DNA from: G965212025 sp965215765
GTDB taxonomy: Bacteria; Pseudomonadota; Gammaproteobacteria; Poriferisulfidales; Oxydemutatoraceae
Reading direction: 5' to 3'
DNA length: 64,000 nucleotides
NCBI GenBank assembly: GCA_965215765.1
Contig: OZ244118.1
Location: 1,550,001 to 1,614,000 of the forward strand
Below the pieces are notes generated by a model, which saw nothing but the letters and a program-made list of their open reading frames with translations, was not told the DNA's origin and searched no databases. Below are positions 24,998-34,455 of this stretch, piece by piece. Position 1 is the first letter of the stretch, and each line of letters starts with the position of its first letter. Made by a program: the position numbers and the translations under genes.

Positions 24998-25417
24998 ATG
25001 ACGCGCATTGCCCTTAAGCGGCCGCGCCTGACAGTGTGGGTCGCGGGGTGTCTGGGCTTTGTCGGTCTTTTGCTCCCTTGGTTGCTGGACTGGCTGTCCC
25101 TGCTTCCCTTCTTGGTGCTTGAGAGTGCAATGGTGTTTTTTGTTCTGCCATTGTTTCGTTTTTTCTGGAGCAATACTTCGCAGGTTTATGCGGAAATCTG
25201 CCTGGGGCCGCACGAAAGCATCAGTCTCAGGCGTCATGACGAATCGTTTTTTTCAGAGCCCATGAACGGCAAGGTCGTACACCTGTTTCGCCGTTACGTC
25301 GAAGTGTTGCTGGTGGATGAAAACGGCAGGAAGAAGCGCCTGCACGTCACTTGGGATATGGTGCGTCGGGAAGAATTTCGCCAACTCAGAAAGTTTCTTA
25401 TTGCTCAGCAACTGTAA
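24998..25417 (+). CDS. YgfX/CptA-like membrane protein
   Basis: A 139-aa protein with two N-terminal membrane helices (LTVWVAGCLGFVGLLLPWLL; LPFLVLESAMVFFVLPLF) and a soluble C-terminal part rich in basic residues. Length, topology and position right after sdhE match YgfX (CptA), which is paired with SdhE/CptB in gammaproteobacteria and has been described as inhibiting cytoskeletal proteins. Sequence similarity in this family is low, so the call rests largely on context. Confidence 0.6.
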   Translation: MTRIALKRPRLTVWVAGCLGFVGLLLPWLLDWLSLLPFLVLESAMVFFVLPLFRFFWSNTSQVYAEICLGPHESISLRRHDESFFSEPMNGKVVHLFRRYVEVLLVDENGRKKRLHVTWDMVRREEFRQLRKFLIAQQL

Positions 25418-25592
25418 CAGCCGCGAAAACCGCGCAAGTCAGTTTGTTTTTTAACCGCGAAAAACGCGAAAAGGTTCCGTTTTCTGATGAATACTACAGA
25501 GAAAGCTTTGAATTGGGGCTTTTGGTGAAGAACTCAAGCGGCCAGCGAGATAACCATGAACCACGGATTTAACAACCGTTAAAAACGCTGTA
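25418..25592 (+). repeat. Dispersed repeat copy R3 with GxxExxY trace
   Basis: Contains CCGCGAAAACCGCGCAAGTC, TTTAACCGCGAAAAACGCG and TTTCTGATGAATACTAC. A frame reading FELGLLVKNSS follows (compare GLLVNFGS of GxxExxY proteins), then a second start AACCATGAACCACGGATTTA and ACAACCGTTAAAAAC. It lies between the convergent ygfX-like and mdh genes. Confidence 0.7.
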
Positions 25593-25595
25593 TTT

Positions 25596-26579
25596 TCAGT
25601 TGAGGAGCTCGATAACCTCGTCTCGTTCCTCGACTAGCTCGTGCTCGGTTTTTTGCAGCATTTCCTGCGCGTAGGCACTGTGCTCCAGATGTTCGACAAT
25701 TTGCCAGTTTCCGTCTTCGGTGGTGATGGGAAAAGAGAAAACCAATTCCGGCACGATTCCGTACGCACTGCCAGAAAGCACTCCCATGCTGGTCCAGTCA
25801 TGTGCTTTGGTGCCGTGTGCCAAAATTCGGACGTGGTCAATGATTGAAGATGCGGCAGACCCGGCGGATGAGGCACCACGGGCTTCAATGACCCGGGCAC
25901 CGCGCTCACGAACTTCAGGCACAAAAGTATCTTCCCACCACCGGTGTCCAACGAGGTCAAGTGCCGATTCACCATCAGCCATGCAATGCGACAGATCTGG
26001 AAATTGTGTGGCCGAGTGGTTTCCCCATATCGTCATGCGGTTAATCAGGCGTCCAGAAACCCCGGTCTTTTGTGCCAGCTTGGCAATGCCACGATTGTGA
26101 TCAAGGCGGGTCATGCAAGAGAAATTCCCGGGATCCAAGTCCGGGGCATTGCGCAAAGCGATCAATGCATTGGTGTTTGCCGGATTCCCGACGACTACGA
26201 CACGCACATCCCGGGAAGCGTTGTCGTTAAGACATCTCCCTTGGGCTTGAAAAATTTTGCCGTTAGCTGACAACAAGTCTTTACGTTCCATCCCTTTTCC
26301 ACGAGGCCGGGCACCAACCAGCAACGCATAGTCGCTATCCCGGAAAGTGTCAGATGGCGACACGGTGCATTCCAGACCGTCAAGCAGAGGGAAATTGCAA
26401 TCTACCAATTCCATGGCCACGGCGCCCAGAATTTTTTTGCACGGTTCAATGTCCACCAGTTGCAGCCTGACCGGTTGTTCAGAACCCAACATATCGCCAG
26501 CGGCAATGCGGAACGCCAAGGCGTAACCAATATTTCCCGCGGCTCCCGTAATGGACACCTTGACTGTTTTTTTCGACAT
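25596..26579 (-). CDS. mdh: Malate dehydrogenase
   Basis: NAD-dependent oxidation of malate to oxaloacetate (TCA cycle), 327 aa, of the bacterial type related to cytosolic eukaryotic MDH. It shows VSITGAAGNIGYALAFRIA (nucleotide binding), LLVGARPRGKGMERKDLL (substrate arginines), VVVGNPANTNALIA, the catalytic region TRLDHNRGIAKLA, and the histidine in TIWGNHSATQFPD. Placed near sdhCDAB-sdhE but on the opposite strand. Confidence 0.97.
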   Translation of the reverse strand: MSKKTVKVSITGAAGNIGYALAFRIAAGDMLGSEQPVRLQLVDIEPCKKILGAVAMELVDCNFPLLDGLECTVSPSDTFRDSDYALLVGARPRGKGMERKDLLSANGKIFQAQGRCLNDNASRDVRVVVVGNPANTNALIALRNAPDLDPGNFSCMTRLDHNRGIAKLAQKTGVSGRLINRMTIWGNHSATQFPDLSHCMADGESALDLVGHRWWEDTFVPEVRERGARVIEARGASSAGSAASSIIDHVRILAHGTKAHDWTSMGVLSGSAYGIVPELVFSFPITTEDGNWQIVEHLEHSAYAQEMLQKTEHELVEERDEVIELLN

Positions 26580-26607
26580 AGATTCCTCCTCTTTGTATCA
26601 GCTGACT

Positions 26608-27744
26608 TTAAGTCACATCATCTGTCGCTTCCATTCCCCATCTTATATGACTTTTTCCCAGATACTGCCGGGAACGCATTTCGATGAGGCGGCTCGCTGT
26701 TCGATGGAACATGCCACTCAGACTCCCTGCTGTACACAGCTCGTGTGGTGCGGCATCAGCTATTGTCAAAAGCTTAACACGTCGTTCGTACAGAGTATCA
26801 ATAAGATTGATAAAACGACGCGCGGCATCTTTTCGGTGCGTGAGAACAGGGACTCCGGAAAGCAGGACATGGGTAAATCGGTTGGCAATTTCCAGGTAGT
26901 CGGCGACCGACCTCGGCCCTCCGCACAACACTTCAAAGTCCAGCCAGATCGTGTCGGTCGCGCTCTCGATAGCAGGGATGCTGCGTCCGTGCAGTTCAAT
27001 GGTTTTATTTCGACCTTTCTCCCGGTTGGCAAGGCGTTTGAAGTAGGTTGCCATAATGTGCTGGTTTTTCTGGCTGTTCGGAACCATGAAAATATCGTTT
27101 TTACTCAACAGGTTCAGACGGTGATCGCTGAAGCCGTTCAGGTTGACGATCTGGTAGTGCTCTTGCATGAACCGGATGGCTGGCAAGAATCTTTCTCTAT
27201 GCAGACCATCCAGATAAAGGTCGTCCGGTTCTGTGTTCGAGCTCATTAACAAGAAAATTCCGCAGGCGTGGAACGCCGGCAAGAGTTCACCAAGAATCAC
27301 AGCATCAACAATGTCAGTGACCTGAAACTCATCAAGAAAAATGACTTTGCTTTTTTTGGCGTGCTCCGTCGCGACAATTTGCAGCGGCGCTTCCCGTTTC
27401 CCGATTGCTTTGAGCATGGAATGGGTTTCTTGCATGAACTGGTGAAAATGCGATTTCCGCTTTTTCTTTAGCACCAGAGTGTCATAAAACACGTCCAGCA
27501 GAAAAGTTTTCCCTCTCCCGACTTTCCCCCAGACATAAAGTCCACCGGGTGTGATTCTCTTGCGCAAGAGGCGAACCAGCCGTTTCGGCCAAGTGCCAGG
27601 GCACGAACTTTCCTGTACTTTTCCGAATAAGGGCTCCAGTGCCCGAATAGATTTGAACTGGGTACTGTCTGCGCTGTAGCCCAGTTCAAACAAGCGTTGC
27701 TGGTAGGCTGCAAGTAGCGGCTTTTCGCTTTTTTTCTGGTGCAT
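26608..27744 (-). CDS. zapE: Cell division ATPase ZapE (AFG1 family)
   Basis: A Z-ring-associated AFG1-type ATPase. Walker A is GLYVWGKVGRGKT, Walker B is VIFLDEFQVTDIVDA, sensor region LLMSSNTEPDDLY. The motif RFLPAI and C-terminal RRFINLIDTLYERRVKL are also typical. 378 aa, normal. It lies upstream of mdh on the same strand, 28 bp away. Confidence 0.93.
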   Translation of the reverse strand: MHQKKSEKPLLAAYQQRLFELGYSADSTQFKSIRALEPLFGKVQESSCPGTWPKRLVRLLRKRITPGGLYVWGKVGRGKTFLLDVFYDTLVLKKKRKSHFHQFMQETHSMLKAIGKREAPLQIVATEHAKKSKVIFLDEFQVTDIVDAVILGELLPAFHACGIFLLMSSNTEPDDLYLDGLHRERFLPAIRFMQEHYQIVNLNGFSDHRLNLLSKNDIFMVPNSQKNQHIMATYFKRLANREKGRNKTIELHGRSIPAIESATDTIWLDFEVLCGGPRSVADYLEIANRFTHVLLSGVPVLTHRKDAARRFINLIDTLYERRVKLLTIADAAPHELCTAGSLSGMFHRTASRLIEMRSRQYLGKSHIRWGMEATDDVT

Positions 27745-27808
27745 TGGCCGTGATTTCCGGGGTTTGGAAAAATATTGTTGAACAGACCGGAATTATAAAC
27801 CTGGCACC

Positions 27809-28424
27809 AAAGAAATACCGGCGCACGGGTCGCGAAATACCCGCTCGCAACATTCTATAGCCGGGCGCTGCTGCTCCTGCACGCAAGTCACACCATGCTC
27901 GCGAGGTCTGCGGGTTGGGTTCCCGGCTGTTTAAAGAAATACCGGCGCACGGGTCGCGAAATAACCGCTCGCAACATTCAGAGCCTGGTGCTGTTGCTCC
28001 TGCACGCAAGCCACACCATGCTCGCGAGGTCTGCGGGTTGGGTTCCCGGCTGTTTAAAGAAATACCGGCGCACGGGTCGCGAAATACCCGCCCGCAACAT
28101 TCAGAGTTGGGCGCTGTTGCTCCTGCACGCAAGCCACACCATGCTCGCTAGGTCTGCGGGTTGGGTTCCCGGCCGTTTAAAGAAATACCGGCGCACGGGT
28201 CGCGAAATAACCGCCCGCAACATTCTATAGCCGGGCACTGTTGCTCCTGCACGCAAGCCACACCATGCTCGCGAGGTCTGCGGGTTGGGTTCCCGGCTGT
28301 TTAAAGAAATACCGGCGCACGGGTCGCGAAATAACCGCCCGCAACATTCAGAGTCGGGTGCTGTTGCTCCTGCAAGCAAGCCACACCATGCTCGCGAGGT
28401 CTGCGGGTTGGGTTCCCGGCTGTT
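27809..28424. repeat. Tandem array, 5 units of 123-124 bp
   Basis: Units start at AAAGAAATACCGGCGCACGG at 27809, 27933, 28056, 28179 and 28303. Each contains CACGGGTCGCGAAATA, CACACCATGCTCGCGAGG (the palindrome CTCGCGAG, changed to CTCGCTAG in unit 3) and GGGTTGGGTTCCCGGC. Frames run through several units in both directions because 123 is a multiple of three, but these look like by-products. No spacers are present, so this is not a CRISPR array. It follows zapE's 5' side. Confidence 0.93.
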
Positions 28425-28670
28425 TTGTGCCGCCCGCCCGGTGCGTCAAGACTTCACTCGGATTCAGACCAGGAATCCAGCCAATCTAGTCGGGTAAAAT
28501 TGGCATCTCCTCTTGAGTTGGATAATGGTGGGATGTCAAGAAAGGCAGTCATAAGTATGTGCAATGCATCAGCCAGAAAAGCAGGTAGCGAACGTTGTGG
28601 CAGGAATTTTATATCGCAGGCGGGTTGTGCTCTCTTTTTTCTGCCCGCATGGCTTCTGAGCCATTCACAA

Positions 28671-28997
28671 TGCAAAAAGCAGATTTCAGGTTTCCGGATA
28701 CGCAGAGAACCGGGAGCAATGGTTGTCTGAAGTGGTTGCTCGTGGGTGTGTCCATCATCACGTCAAGCGCACTCGCTTCTGGCCAGAATCAGGAATCTCT
28801 GGCAGATCAAGGCTTCGCGGCCAACCTTTTGCCGGAGGTGCAACACACGCACAAGGTCGCCCGAAGTGTGTGCCCCGCCAGAGGCGCACCGACTGGATAT
28901 GGGAGCCTTCAGCACACAGGAAGAAGACAAAACTCTGGGGCAGCTCAGCGTGAGCACGGTCAACTGCACTGGCATCTACCAAGGGAAGTTCGTTTGA
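28671..28997 (+). pseudogene. Broken gene for a small secreted protein
   Basis: Starts at ATG 28671 with a signal-peptide-like segment (CLKWLLVGVSIITSSALASG). After about 60 codons the sense continues in another frame (AHRLDMGAFSTQEEDKTLGQ, then LSVSTVNCTGIYQGKFV and stop at 28997), implying at least one frameshift. The second part loosely resembles spore-coat-U/pilus-type domains (small, beta-rich, with a conserved Cys), but that is a guess. The rest of 28425-29080 shows nothing else. Confidence 0.4.
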
Positions 28998-29079
28998 AAC
29001 GCGCCAACCAGGCATTGCTCAAGCAGGAAGAAGGAGTTTTCTATAAGAAGCCTTCCTTTGATGAAGAGCCCAGGCAACT

Positions 29080-29260
29080 GGCGAGAGAACCATGAACCAG
29101 GAATTTAATAACCGCATGGAACGCGCAGGTCAGTTTGTTTTTTAACCACGGGAGGGGCGAAAAACGCGAAAAGGTTTTGTTTCCTGATGAATGCTACCTT
29201 TCGCGGTCAAAAATAAAGGGCAAGGAATTGGGGCTTGGTGAACCGGAGTGTGTTCTCACG
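29080..29260 (+). repeat. Dispersed repeat copy R4 with GxxExxY trace
   Basis: Left end GAGAACCATGAACCAGGAATT, then TTAATAACCGC, GTCAGTTTGTTTTTTAACC (shared with R3), GGGCGAAAAACGCGAAAAGG, CCTGATGAATGCTACC and TTTCGCGGTCAAAAATAAAG, followed by GGAATTGGGGCTTGGTGAA, a decayed GLLVNFG-like stretch. Confidence 0.75.
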
Positions 29261-29342
29261 AGCAGCACGGGATATAATTGCACGTTGTTGAAGCCAATGG
29301 GAGGTTTTTGGTTATGGTAGAAGTTATCAGAGGGGAAAGGTG

Positions 29343-30101
29343 ATGGGATTGTCCAGTGCCTTGTTTGTTCAAGCACGAAGCAAACCTTTTGGGGAAGTGC
29401 AGAGGCTGAAAGGTCTTGACGGCGAAGTCGCTGGCTATGCAGTCAGGAGTAAAGGTTTTTTGGGCTGGGCCTTACATTGGCTAAAGTACCAAGCGTCGGG
29501 AAAATATCGGACGAACGTTCGGAATGAGAGGAAAGAAATAGCCGGTGTGCTCACGAGAAGTACGACTCTTTCAGTAAACACCACAAGGCAGTGGTCTATC
29601 TGGGATGATAAAGTTATTCGAAACAGAAAGAGCTTCCTGCGTGCCGCAGAGGAAATGGCAGAAGCCACGGAAGTTGAGCATTTATACCAGCTTTTACCTG
29701 GCGCAGAGGAGGGTGCAGGGGGAGCGGCTCCGGCCACAGACACGCCGTCTGGTGGTACTTTGAAAGACGCAAAAGACGGATTTTCTGCAAAGTTTTTCGA
29801 AGAATTGACGCAAGAAGGACGATTTGAGTCTAAATTTCCAAACCTTGGGCAGCCTGCGCCGGATGAAGACCCGGATGCCCTGACAATGCGTTCGCTAAAA
29901 GACTACTGCAATTCGCTGTTTGATAGATATCTGGATGTAGGCAGGAGTTGTATCTCGGTTTCGCAACTCAAGTTTGCCAGCAACCCCCCGCTTGCCGGAC
30001 ATCAGTTGAGCCAAGTGCAAACGGATTTTGTGAATCTTCACTTCATCGCATTCATTTCTTCTCAAGGTGAAACACAAAGAACCTCCTCCGTTCAGCCGTA
30101 G
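29343..30101 (+). CDS. Hypothetical protein, 252 aa
   Basis: Starts at ATG 29343 with a good ribosome site (AGGGGAAAGG) 8 bases upstream. I do not recognise the family. No membrane segment or signal peptide. The N-terminal half is basic with KYRTNVRNERKEIAGVL and RNRKSFLRAAEEMAEATEVE, the middle (about residues 120-145) is Gly/Ala/Pro-rich and probably disordered, and the C-terminal part contains LKDYCNSLFDRYLDVGRSC. It lies in the accessory stretch ahead of two secreted-protein genes. Possibly a real orphan gene. Confidence 0.5.
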   Translation: MGLSSALFVQARSKPFGEVQRLKGLDGEVAGYAVRSKGFLGWALHWLKYQASGKYRTNVRNERKEIAGVLTRSTTLSVNTTRQWSIWDDKVIRNRKSFLRAAEEMAEATEVEHLYQLLPGAEEGAGGAAPATDTPSGGTLKDAKDGFSAKFFEELTQEGRFESKFPNLGQPAPDEDPDALTMRSLKDYCNSLFDRYLDVGRSCISVSQLKFASNPPLAGHQLSQVQTDFVNLHFIAFISSQGETQRTSSVQP

Positions 30102-30445
30102 TCGCGCCGCCCGCAGGCTCGGCAACGCTGGTGATGCGATTTCCATGAAAGCACTGTCACCGGGGTGTCGCTGTGGTCAACGGAGTTCGTCACTCGCTGG
30201 TCTGTGATTCATTTGCACGGATGCCTTTCACTGTAACAACTAAAAATAATTGGCGGCGGGAGACGGGCATCTGTTGTTTTTAAGGGGTCGGAGACTTAGA
30301 ATGTCTGCATCAGTACCCTTTACGGAGGGGCGATTGATTTGTACGTTTTGATTAAAAGGTTTTTTTGGAATGCAGGTGTCAGAGCGATTTTCAGGAAAGT
30401 GCGGATTTTTGCAGAACCGCTGTCAGTAAATAGGGAGCTAAAGAA
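30102..30445. other. Intergenic region without a gene
   Basis: No coding frame or RNA gene is recognisable. It is AT-rich towards its right end and presumably contains the promoter for the secreted-protein pair. GGGAGCTAAAGAA just before 30446 is the ribosome site. Confidence 0.5.
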
Positions 30446-31249
30446 GTGAATCGACTGTGTTTTTTGATTGTTGTCATCTTTATGGGGAGCTGGCAGGGTC
30501 AATTAATGGGAAATGACGGGACAACGTCCCTCATGCGCTCGGACTTGGCTACCGCTGGATTGATTCCCTTATCCGCAGAATTTTGCAACCCCAGTGATTG
30601 CGAATCAGCAGATCTCTCTGCCTTGTTCGGGACTTTGGGGAACTTTGACGCGACTGAGGCTATAGGCGTGGTGGATTGGGTGCTGGTGGAAGCGTCAACA
30701 GCAACGGTCGGAGCAAAGAAATGGTGCCAGACGGCTTTGCTTCTGGAAAATTCAATGATCGTTGACCCGCTGGCGTATACCGCACTTTCTGCCGACGAAA
30801 AAACGCAATGCCTGAATGGTGGTGTTGAGGCGTGTCCGCCGCTGTATTTTTCAGAGGCTGACGGCGATCTTTACTTTTCAGTCAAGCACCACAACCACTT
30901 AGGGGTTAGAACATCGGAAGCATTAGCCGCAGACGCAGAAGCGGGGCTTTTTGTTTTTGATTTTGGCACGACAGGGTCATCCGCAACGCCGCAAAGCGCG
31001 TGCGGCGGGAATAGTTGTCTGACAGCTGGAGATTTGGACGGAGATGGAATCGTAGATGGGATAAAGGACGTTCAGTTCTTCTTGAATTATCAGGCGGATT
31101 CGAGGAAACCATTTGCCTACGCCCGAGCCGATGGTGACCTTGACGGAGCGGTGAATGTCGAGGATGTGGTGCGAGGCGTCAGCCCCAACTTGGACCCGGA
31201 GCGTACAAGTGACGTTGGCACTTGTACGACAGGAAGCGACAGTCAGTGA
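30446..31249 (+). CDS. Secreted protein with dockerin-like calcium-binding repeats, 267 aa
   Basis: Starts at GTG 30446. The signal peptide is MNRLCFLIVVIFMGSWQGQL. The central part contains LYFSEADGDLYFSVKHHNHL, a segment seen in large secreted bacterial proteins of unknown role, and six or more cysteines. The C-terminal part has two EF-hand/dockerin-like loops: DLDGDGIVDGIKDVQFFLNY and DGDLDGAVNVEDVV. Its TGA overlaps the GTG of the following large gene, so the two are one translationally coupled unit and their products probably act together outside the cytoplasm. Confidence 0.7.
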   Translation: MNRLCFLIVVIFMGSWQGQLMGNDGTTSLMRSDLATAGLIPLSAEFCNPSDCESADLSALFGTLGNFDATEAIGVVDWVLVEASTATVGAKKWCQTALLLENSMIVDPLAYTALSADEKTQCLNGGVEACPPLYFSEADGDLYFSVKHHNHLGVRTSEALAADAEAGLFVFDFGTTGSSATPQSACGGNSCLTAGDLDGDGIVDGIKDVQFFLNYQADSRKPFAYARADGDLDGAVNVEDVVRGVSPNLDPERTSDVGTCTTGSDSQ

Positions 31250-34200
31250 GACTTCCCAACCTGTTTCAAGTGGCTTTGGGTGCGGCTGGCCTGCTTTTAT
31301 CTGTGGCTGCCTTGCCACAAGTCCCTTTTGAACAAGGGAACTTTTTCCGGATTGCAGGGTTACAGATTCCCGACTGTGAGGAATGCAAAGGGCAGGTGAA
31401 TCTGAGCATTGAGAATCTCAAAGAACAGAATGATGAACTGACTTTTGAAATCTGGATTGCATCCAATCCCGCTTCCGGTTTCTCTGCCATTTCTTACAGT
31501 CTGGTTTTTAGCTCCGGATTTTCCTCAGCTGAAGTGGAAGACTGCACACACGTTCTCAACAAAAGATTTTCCAGTGACTACGACTCCACGATTAGCCACA
31601 CGCGTTTTTCTGCATCCGCCGCCTCTGAATCGGATCTGCCAGGTTTCTCTGTACACGTTTTGCATCAGGGAGCTTTTAACCCCAATGCTCCGGTTCCCAG
31701 CACGCTGACTTCGGTTCCCCTTCAGCTTGGTCAACTCACTTGCCCCCGGCAGGAAGACACCAGGGAGCCACAAATCGCCCTTTACCCGTACCCCAACTAC
31801 TCGCAGTCCTTTTATTCCATGAAAAATCTGGCGGATGATGCCGGAAACGCCGTGCGTTACGCACAACGCGCCGCAGGTGAGGCGGGTGGCAACTTGCAAG
31901 TCAGGCAAGGAGACAGCAATGTTCAGTTGCGCGAAAGTGACACCCAGGGAGTGCTGTTGGATGATGAAATTCTTATAAGCACTTCGGAACCCGGTGAAAG
32001 GGTTAGCAGCATTTCTCTCAAAGCCAATTACCCGGTATCCGGTCAACTTTATTGGCGTGGTCCGGATGATGAAGATTTTAAGTTGTTGGTGGAAGGCAGC
32101 ATTCAGATCGCCGAAGAAATGGGGGTAAATGAAGCAACTGCTTTTTTACGCGGGTTGAGAGTCGCGACCGGCAACAGCTTTCCTCCAACTGAGGCGAACA
32201 TTAGCCTCGAACTGGAAAGCACCTTAGGGTCGCAGACTCCCGATTCACTGGTGCTTTATCAGGTGTCTGTGGTGCATGACGGGCCTGTGACTCTCAGCAC
32301 CCCGACCGGGCTGTTGACCGCCAGGTTCTTTCAACTGCTTAAAAATTTGGGGCTGATAACTGCGGCTTCCTCGGATGATGAGGTCATGAACGCTGTTGCT
32401 GAATTTTGCTCCCAAGGCGTCCAGACCGGGGTTGCAAGATTTTATGCCGACAGTGACGGAGACGCAGTTCCCAACAACGTTGAAGCGCGCACTGGCACAA
32501 ATTGTCGTGACAGCGGCAGTAATGACTTGGTCGGCGGGATATCTGCACGCCCGGCCATTACGTTTACTGACCCAAATGCGGAAAGCAAAATCTCCGCTTT
32601 TGCCAGCCAGCCAGCCAGTATTGAGCAACTAGGTGTCAGTTGCCCTGCTTGCGTCGAATTGACAGCCTACGTGAAAGAAAGCAGCGGTCCCTGCAGCGGG
32701 GAGACTCTGCCTGGTAATTATGAAAGCGTGTGCAGACTTGCGTATGAAGCGCAGGGTGGTGCTTCCTTTCAGCCCGGTCTGAGCACCCTTTTCTGGCTGG
32801 GAGTGGATCAGCATGGCAACTGGGCTTTGAATGGTTCAAGACTGGCTGAACAAAGCGTTTACCTGGCACCACAAATCAACTTTGGGGACGACATTGTGCT
32901 TTCTTCAAATGCTGCTGAAAGCGGAACCTTAATCACATTTCTGGACGTGTCCGGAGCTGATATGCCGAGTTTGAGGAGGCGAAGCACTGAGCCCTATCCC
33001 AGTCTCACGAAGCTGATTACCATTTTTGAAGATGGGGTAGAGATGAAACTTGATGGTATCCGCCTTCCGCTTACACAGAAGCTTTCCTTTCAATTTACAT
33101 ACGAAAGCATAGGTTCCGGGGTGCGCAAAACTTTGCGGTTGCGGTGCAATGATGAAGAGCTGTTCGCGGAGCCAGGCGAAAAACGGTTCATAGACAAGGA
33201 CGGGAACGAGCCAGCCAGCTTCTTTGCGACTTGCGGTAAAGACACCCTGTACATAACGAGAGGAGATCAGATTTTGCCACCGCGGGTGAGGTTTGATGTG
33301 TATGAGCAAGACTCGCCAGCAACTGCATCTGAAGTACTAGTGTTCAGACCGGAAGCGCCCATACAGATTCGAATACAGGCGGCAGGTTATGGTAGTTATG
33401 ACGGTTTGCCGAAAATCTGTTCCGTCAGCGCGGCTTACGCGCCTTTGGAGCAGCCCTTCGAGCAGACGGAAGGCGCGAGCTGTGCCAATGGTGGCAACCG
33501 CGGAGAAGTGAATGGGTTTTCCTTGCCGCAAGCTTATGTTGATGGCAACGTGCTACGCTTGGGCGCGGAAGTGGAGGGAAGGTGGAGCGGTGACGACAGC
33601 ATCACCCGTAACTGGTGGGGGGGGACGGTTCCAGTACTCGCGTCTGCACCTCTGGGTTCCATCCCTGAGACGCTGAACTTGATAGCCACTAACGGAAATG
33701 CTTTTGCAGAAATCGAAGTGCTCCCCGGTTTTTTGCTTCTGCGTTCCACAGACAGCAGTGCTGAGGCAGCCGAATTGGCGCGCCTCGGGGTGCTGTCTAC
33801 TCCCTACGTGAGTGCTTCGGGTAAGCCACCGCCGTTTGGGTCTACGCCACTGAGCACAGCAAGAATGTTTGATTTTCGTATCCGGATGGTCTCTCCGGCA
33901 CTCCAGACGCCTAATTATGCGCGCATACGTCTGCCTTTGGATGTTCCCGTTACGGGAAGTATTGCAGACTCCCGAGCTCCTGGAACGTGGAAAAAAGGCC
34001 TGTATGAAAGGGACAGCTGTCTGCTGTTGCATATTGTGGATGACGGGGCGAACGACGCCGACCCGGCTCCCGGCTCAATAGCTGCCTTGATAACCGTGGG
34101 TTCCGTGACTGGAAAGGCAGAAGATGGCGTTGCTCGCTACGATTTCGAAAAGAACAATTGGGAATCGTTCAGCAGAAGCAGGGAGGGGGGGGATTACTAC

Positions 34201-34455
34201 TCGGCTCCAGAACCCTGCCCTGGTGTGGATGCAGCTACCGAGCCTGAGGGCGAAAGTGCGGTCGGAGTCCGCAACGACTTGGGGGGGCTGCTGATTGCAG
34301 CTTTAGGATTGCTGGTTTTTGCCGGTGCGTATGACCCGCTCGCTTTGCTGGGGTTGATATTGGTCATTTGCCTGGCTGTGTTTCAGAGAAACGCGAATCA
34401 CGGATTTAACAACCGCGAAAAAATGCGAAACACACGAAAAAGCTTTATTTCTTGA
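31246..34455 (+). CDS. Large secreted or surface protein, 1069 aa
   Basis: Starts at GTG 31246 (GTGA overlap) with a signal peptide through VAALPQ. The body is beta-rich with many cysteine pairs (CEECKGQ, CPACVEL) and one thrombospondin-type-3/calcium loop (YADSDGDAVPNNVEARTG, about residue 400). Near the C-terminus a strongly hydrophobic stretch (LGGLLIAALGLLVFAGAY, then LALLGLILVICLAVF) may anchor it or act as a sorting signal. The last about 19 residues (NHGFNNREKMRNTRKSFIS) are encoded by dispersed repeat R5. I do not recognise the family; adhesion or binding is an inference from architecture only. Confidence 0.7.
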   Translation: MRLPNLFQVALGAAGLLLSVAALPQVPFEQGNFFRIAGLQIPDCEECKGQVNLSIENLKEQNDELTFEIWIASNPASGFSAISYSLVFSSGFSSAEVEDCTHVLNKRFSSDYDSTISHTRFSASAASESDLPGFSVHVLHQGAFNPNAPVPSTLTSVPLQLGQLTCPRQEDTREPQIALYPYPNYSQSFYSMKNLADDAGNAVRYAQRAAGEAGGNLQVRQGDSNVQLRESDTQGVLLDDEILISTSEPGERVSSISLKANYPVSGQLYWRGPDDEDFKLLVEGSIQIAEEMGVNEATAFLRGLRVATGNSFPPTEANISLELESTLGSQTPDSLVLYQVSVVHDGPVTLSTPTGLLTARFFQLLKNLGLITAASSDDEVMNAVAEFCSQGVQTGVARFYADSDGDAVPNNVEARTGTNCRDSGSNDLVGGISARPAITFTDPNAESKISAFASQPASIEQLGVSCPACVELTAYVKESSGPCSGETLPGNYESVCRLAYEAQGGASFQPGLSTLFWLGVDQHGNWALNGSRLAEQSVYLAPQINFGDDIVLSSNAAESGTLITFLDVSGADMPSLRRRSTEPYPSLTKLITIFEDGVEMKLDGIRLPLTQKLSFQFTYESIGSGVRKTLRLRCNDEELFAEPGEKRFIDKDGNEPASFFATCGKDTLYITRGDQILPPRVRFDVYEQDSPATASEVLVFRPEAPIQIRIQAAGYGSYDGLPKICSVSAAYAPLEQPFEQTEGASCANGGNRGEVNGFSLPQAYVDGNVLRLGAEVEGRWSGDDSITRNWWGGTVPVLASAPLGSIPETLNLIATNGNAFAEIEVLPGFLLLRSTDSSAEAAELARLGVLSTPYVSASGKPPPFGSTPLSTARMFDFRIRMVSPALQTPNYARIRLPLDVPVTGSIADSRAPGTWKKGLYERDSCLLLHIVDDGANDADPAPGSIAALITVGSVTGKAEDGVARYDFEKNNWESFSRSREGGDYYSAPEPCPGVDAATEPEGESAVGVRNDLGGLLIAALGLLVFAGAYDPLALLGLILVICLAVFQRNANHGFNNREKMRNTRKSFIS

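Noticed and set aside
27686..28489. Long frames on both strands through the 123-bp array, and the thought of a repeat protein or CRISPR
   Set aside because: Frames exist because 123 is a multiple of three; the 124-bp units break them. There are no unique spacers between short repeats and no cas genes.
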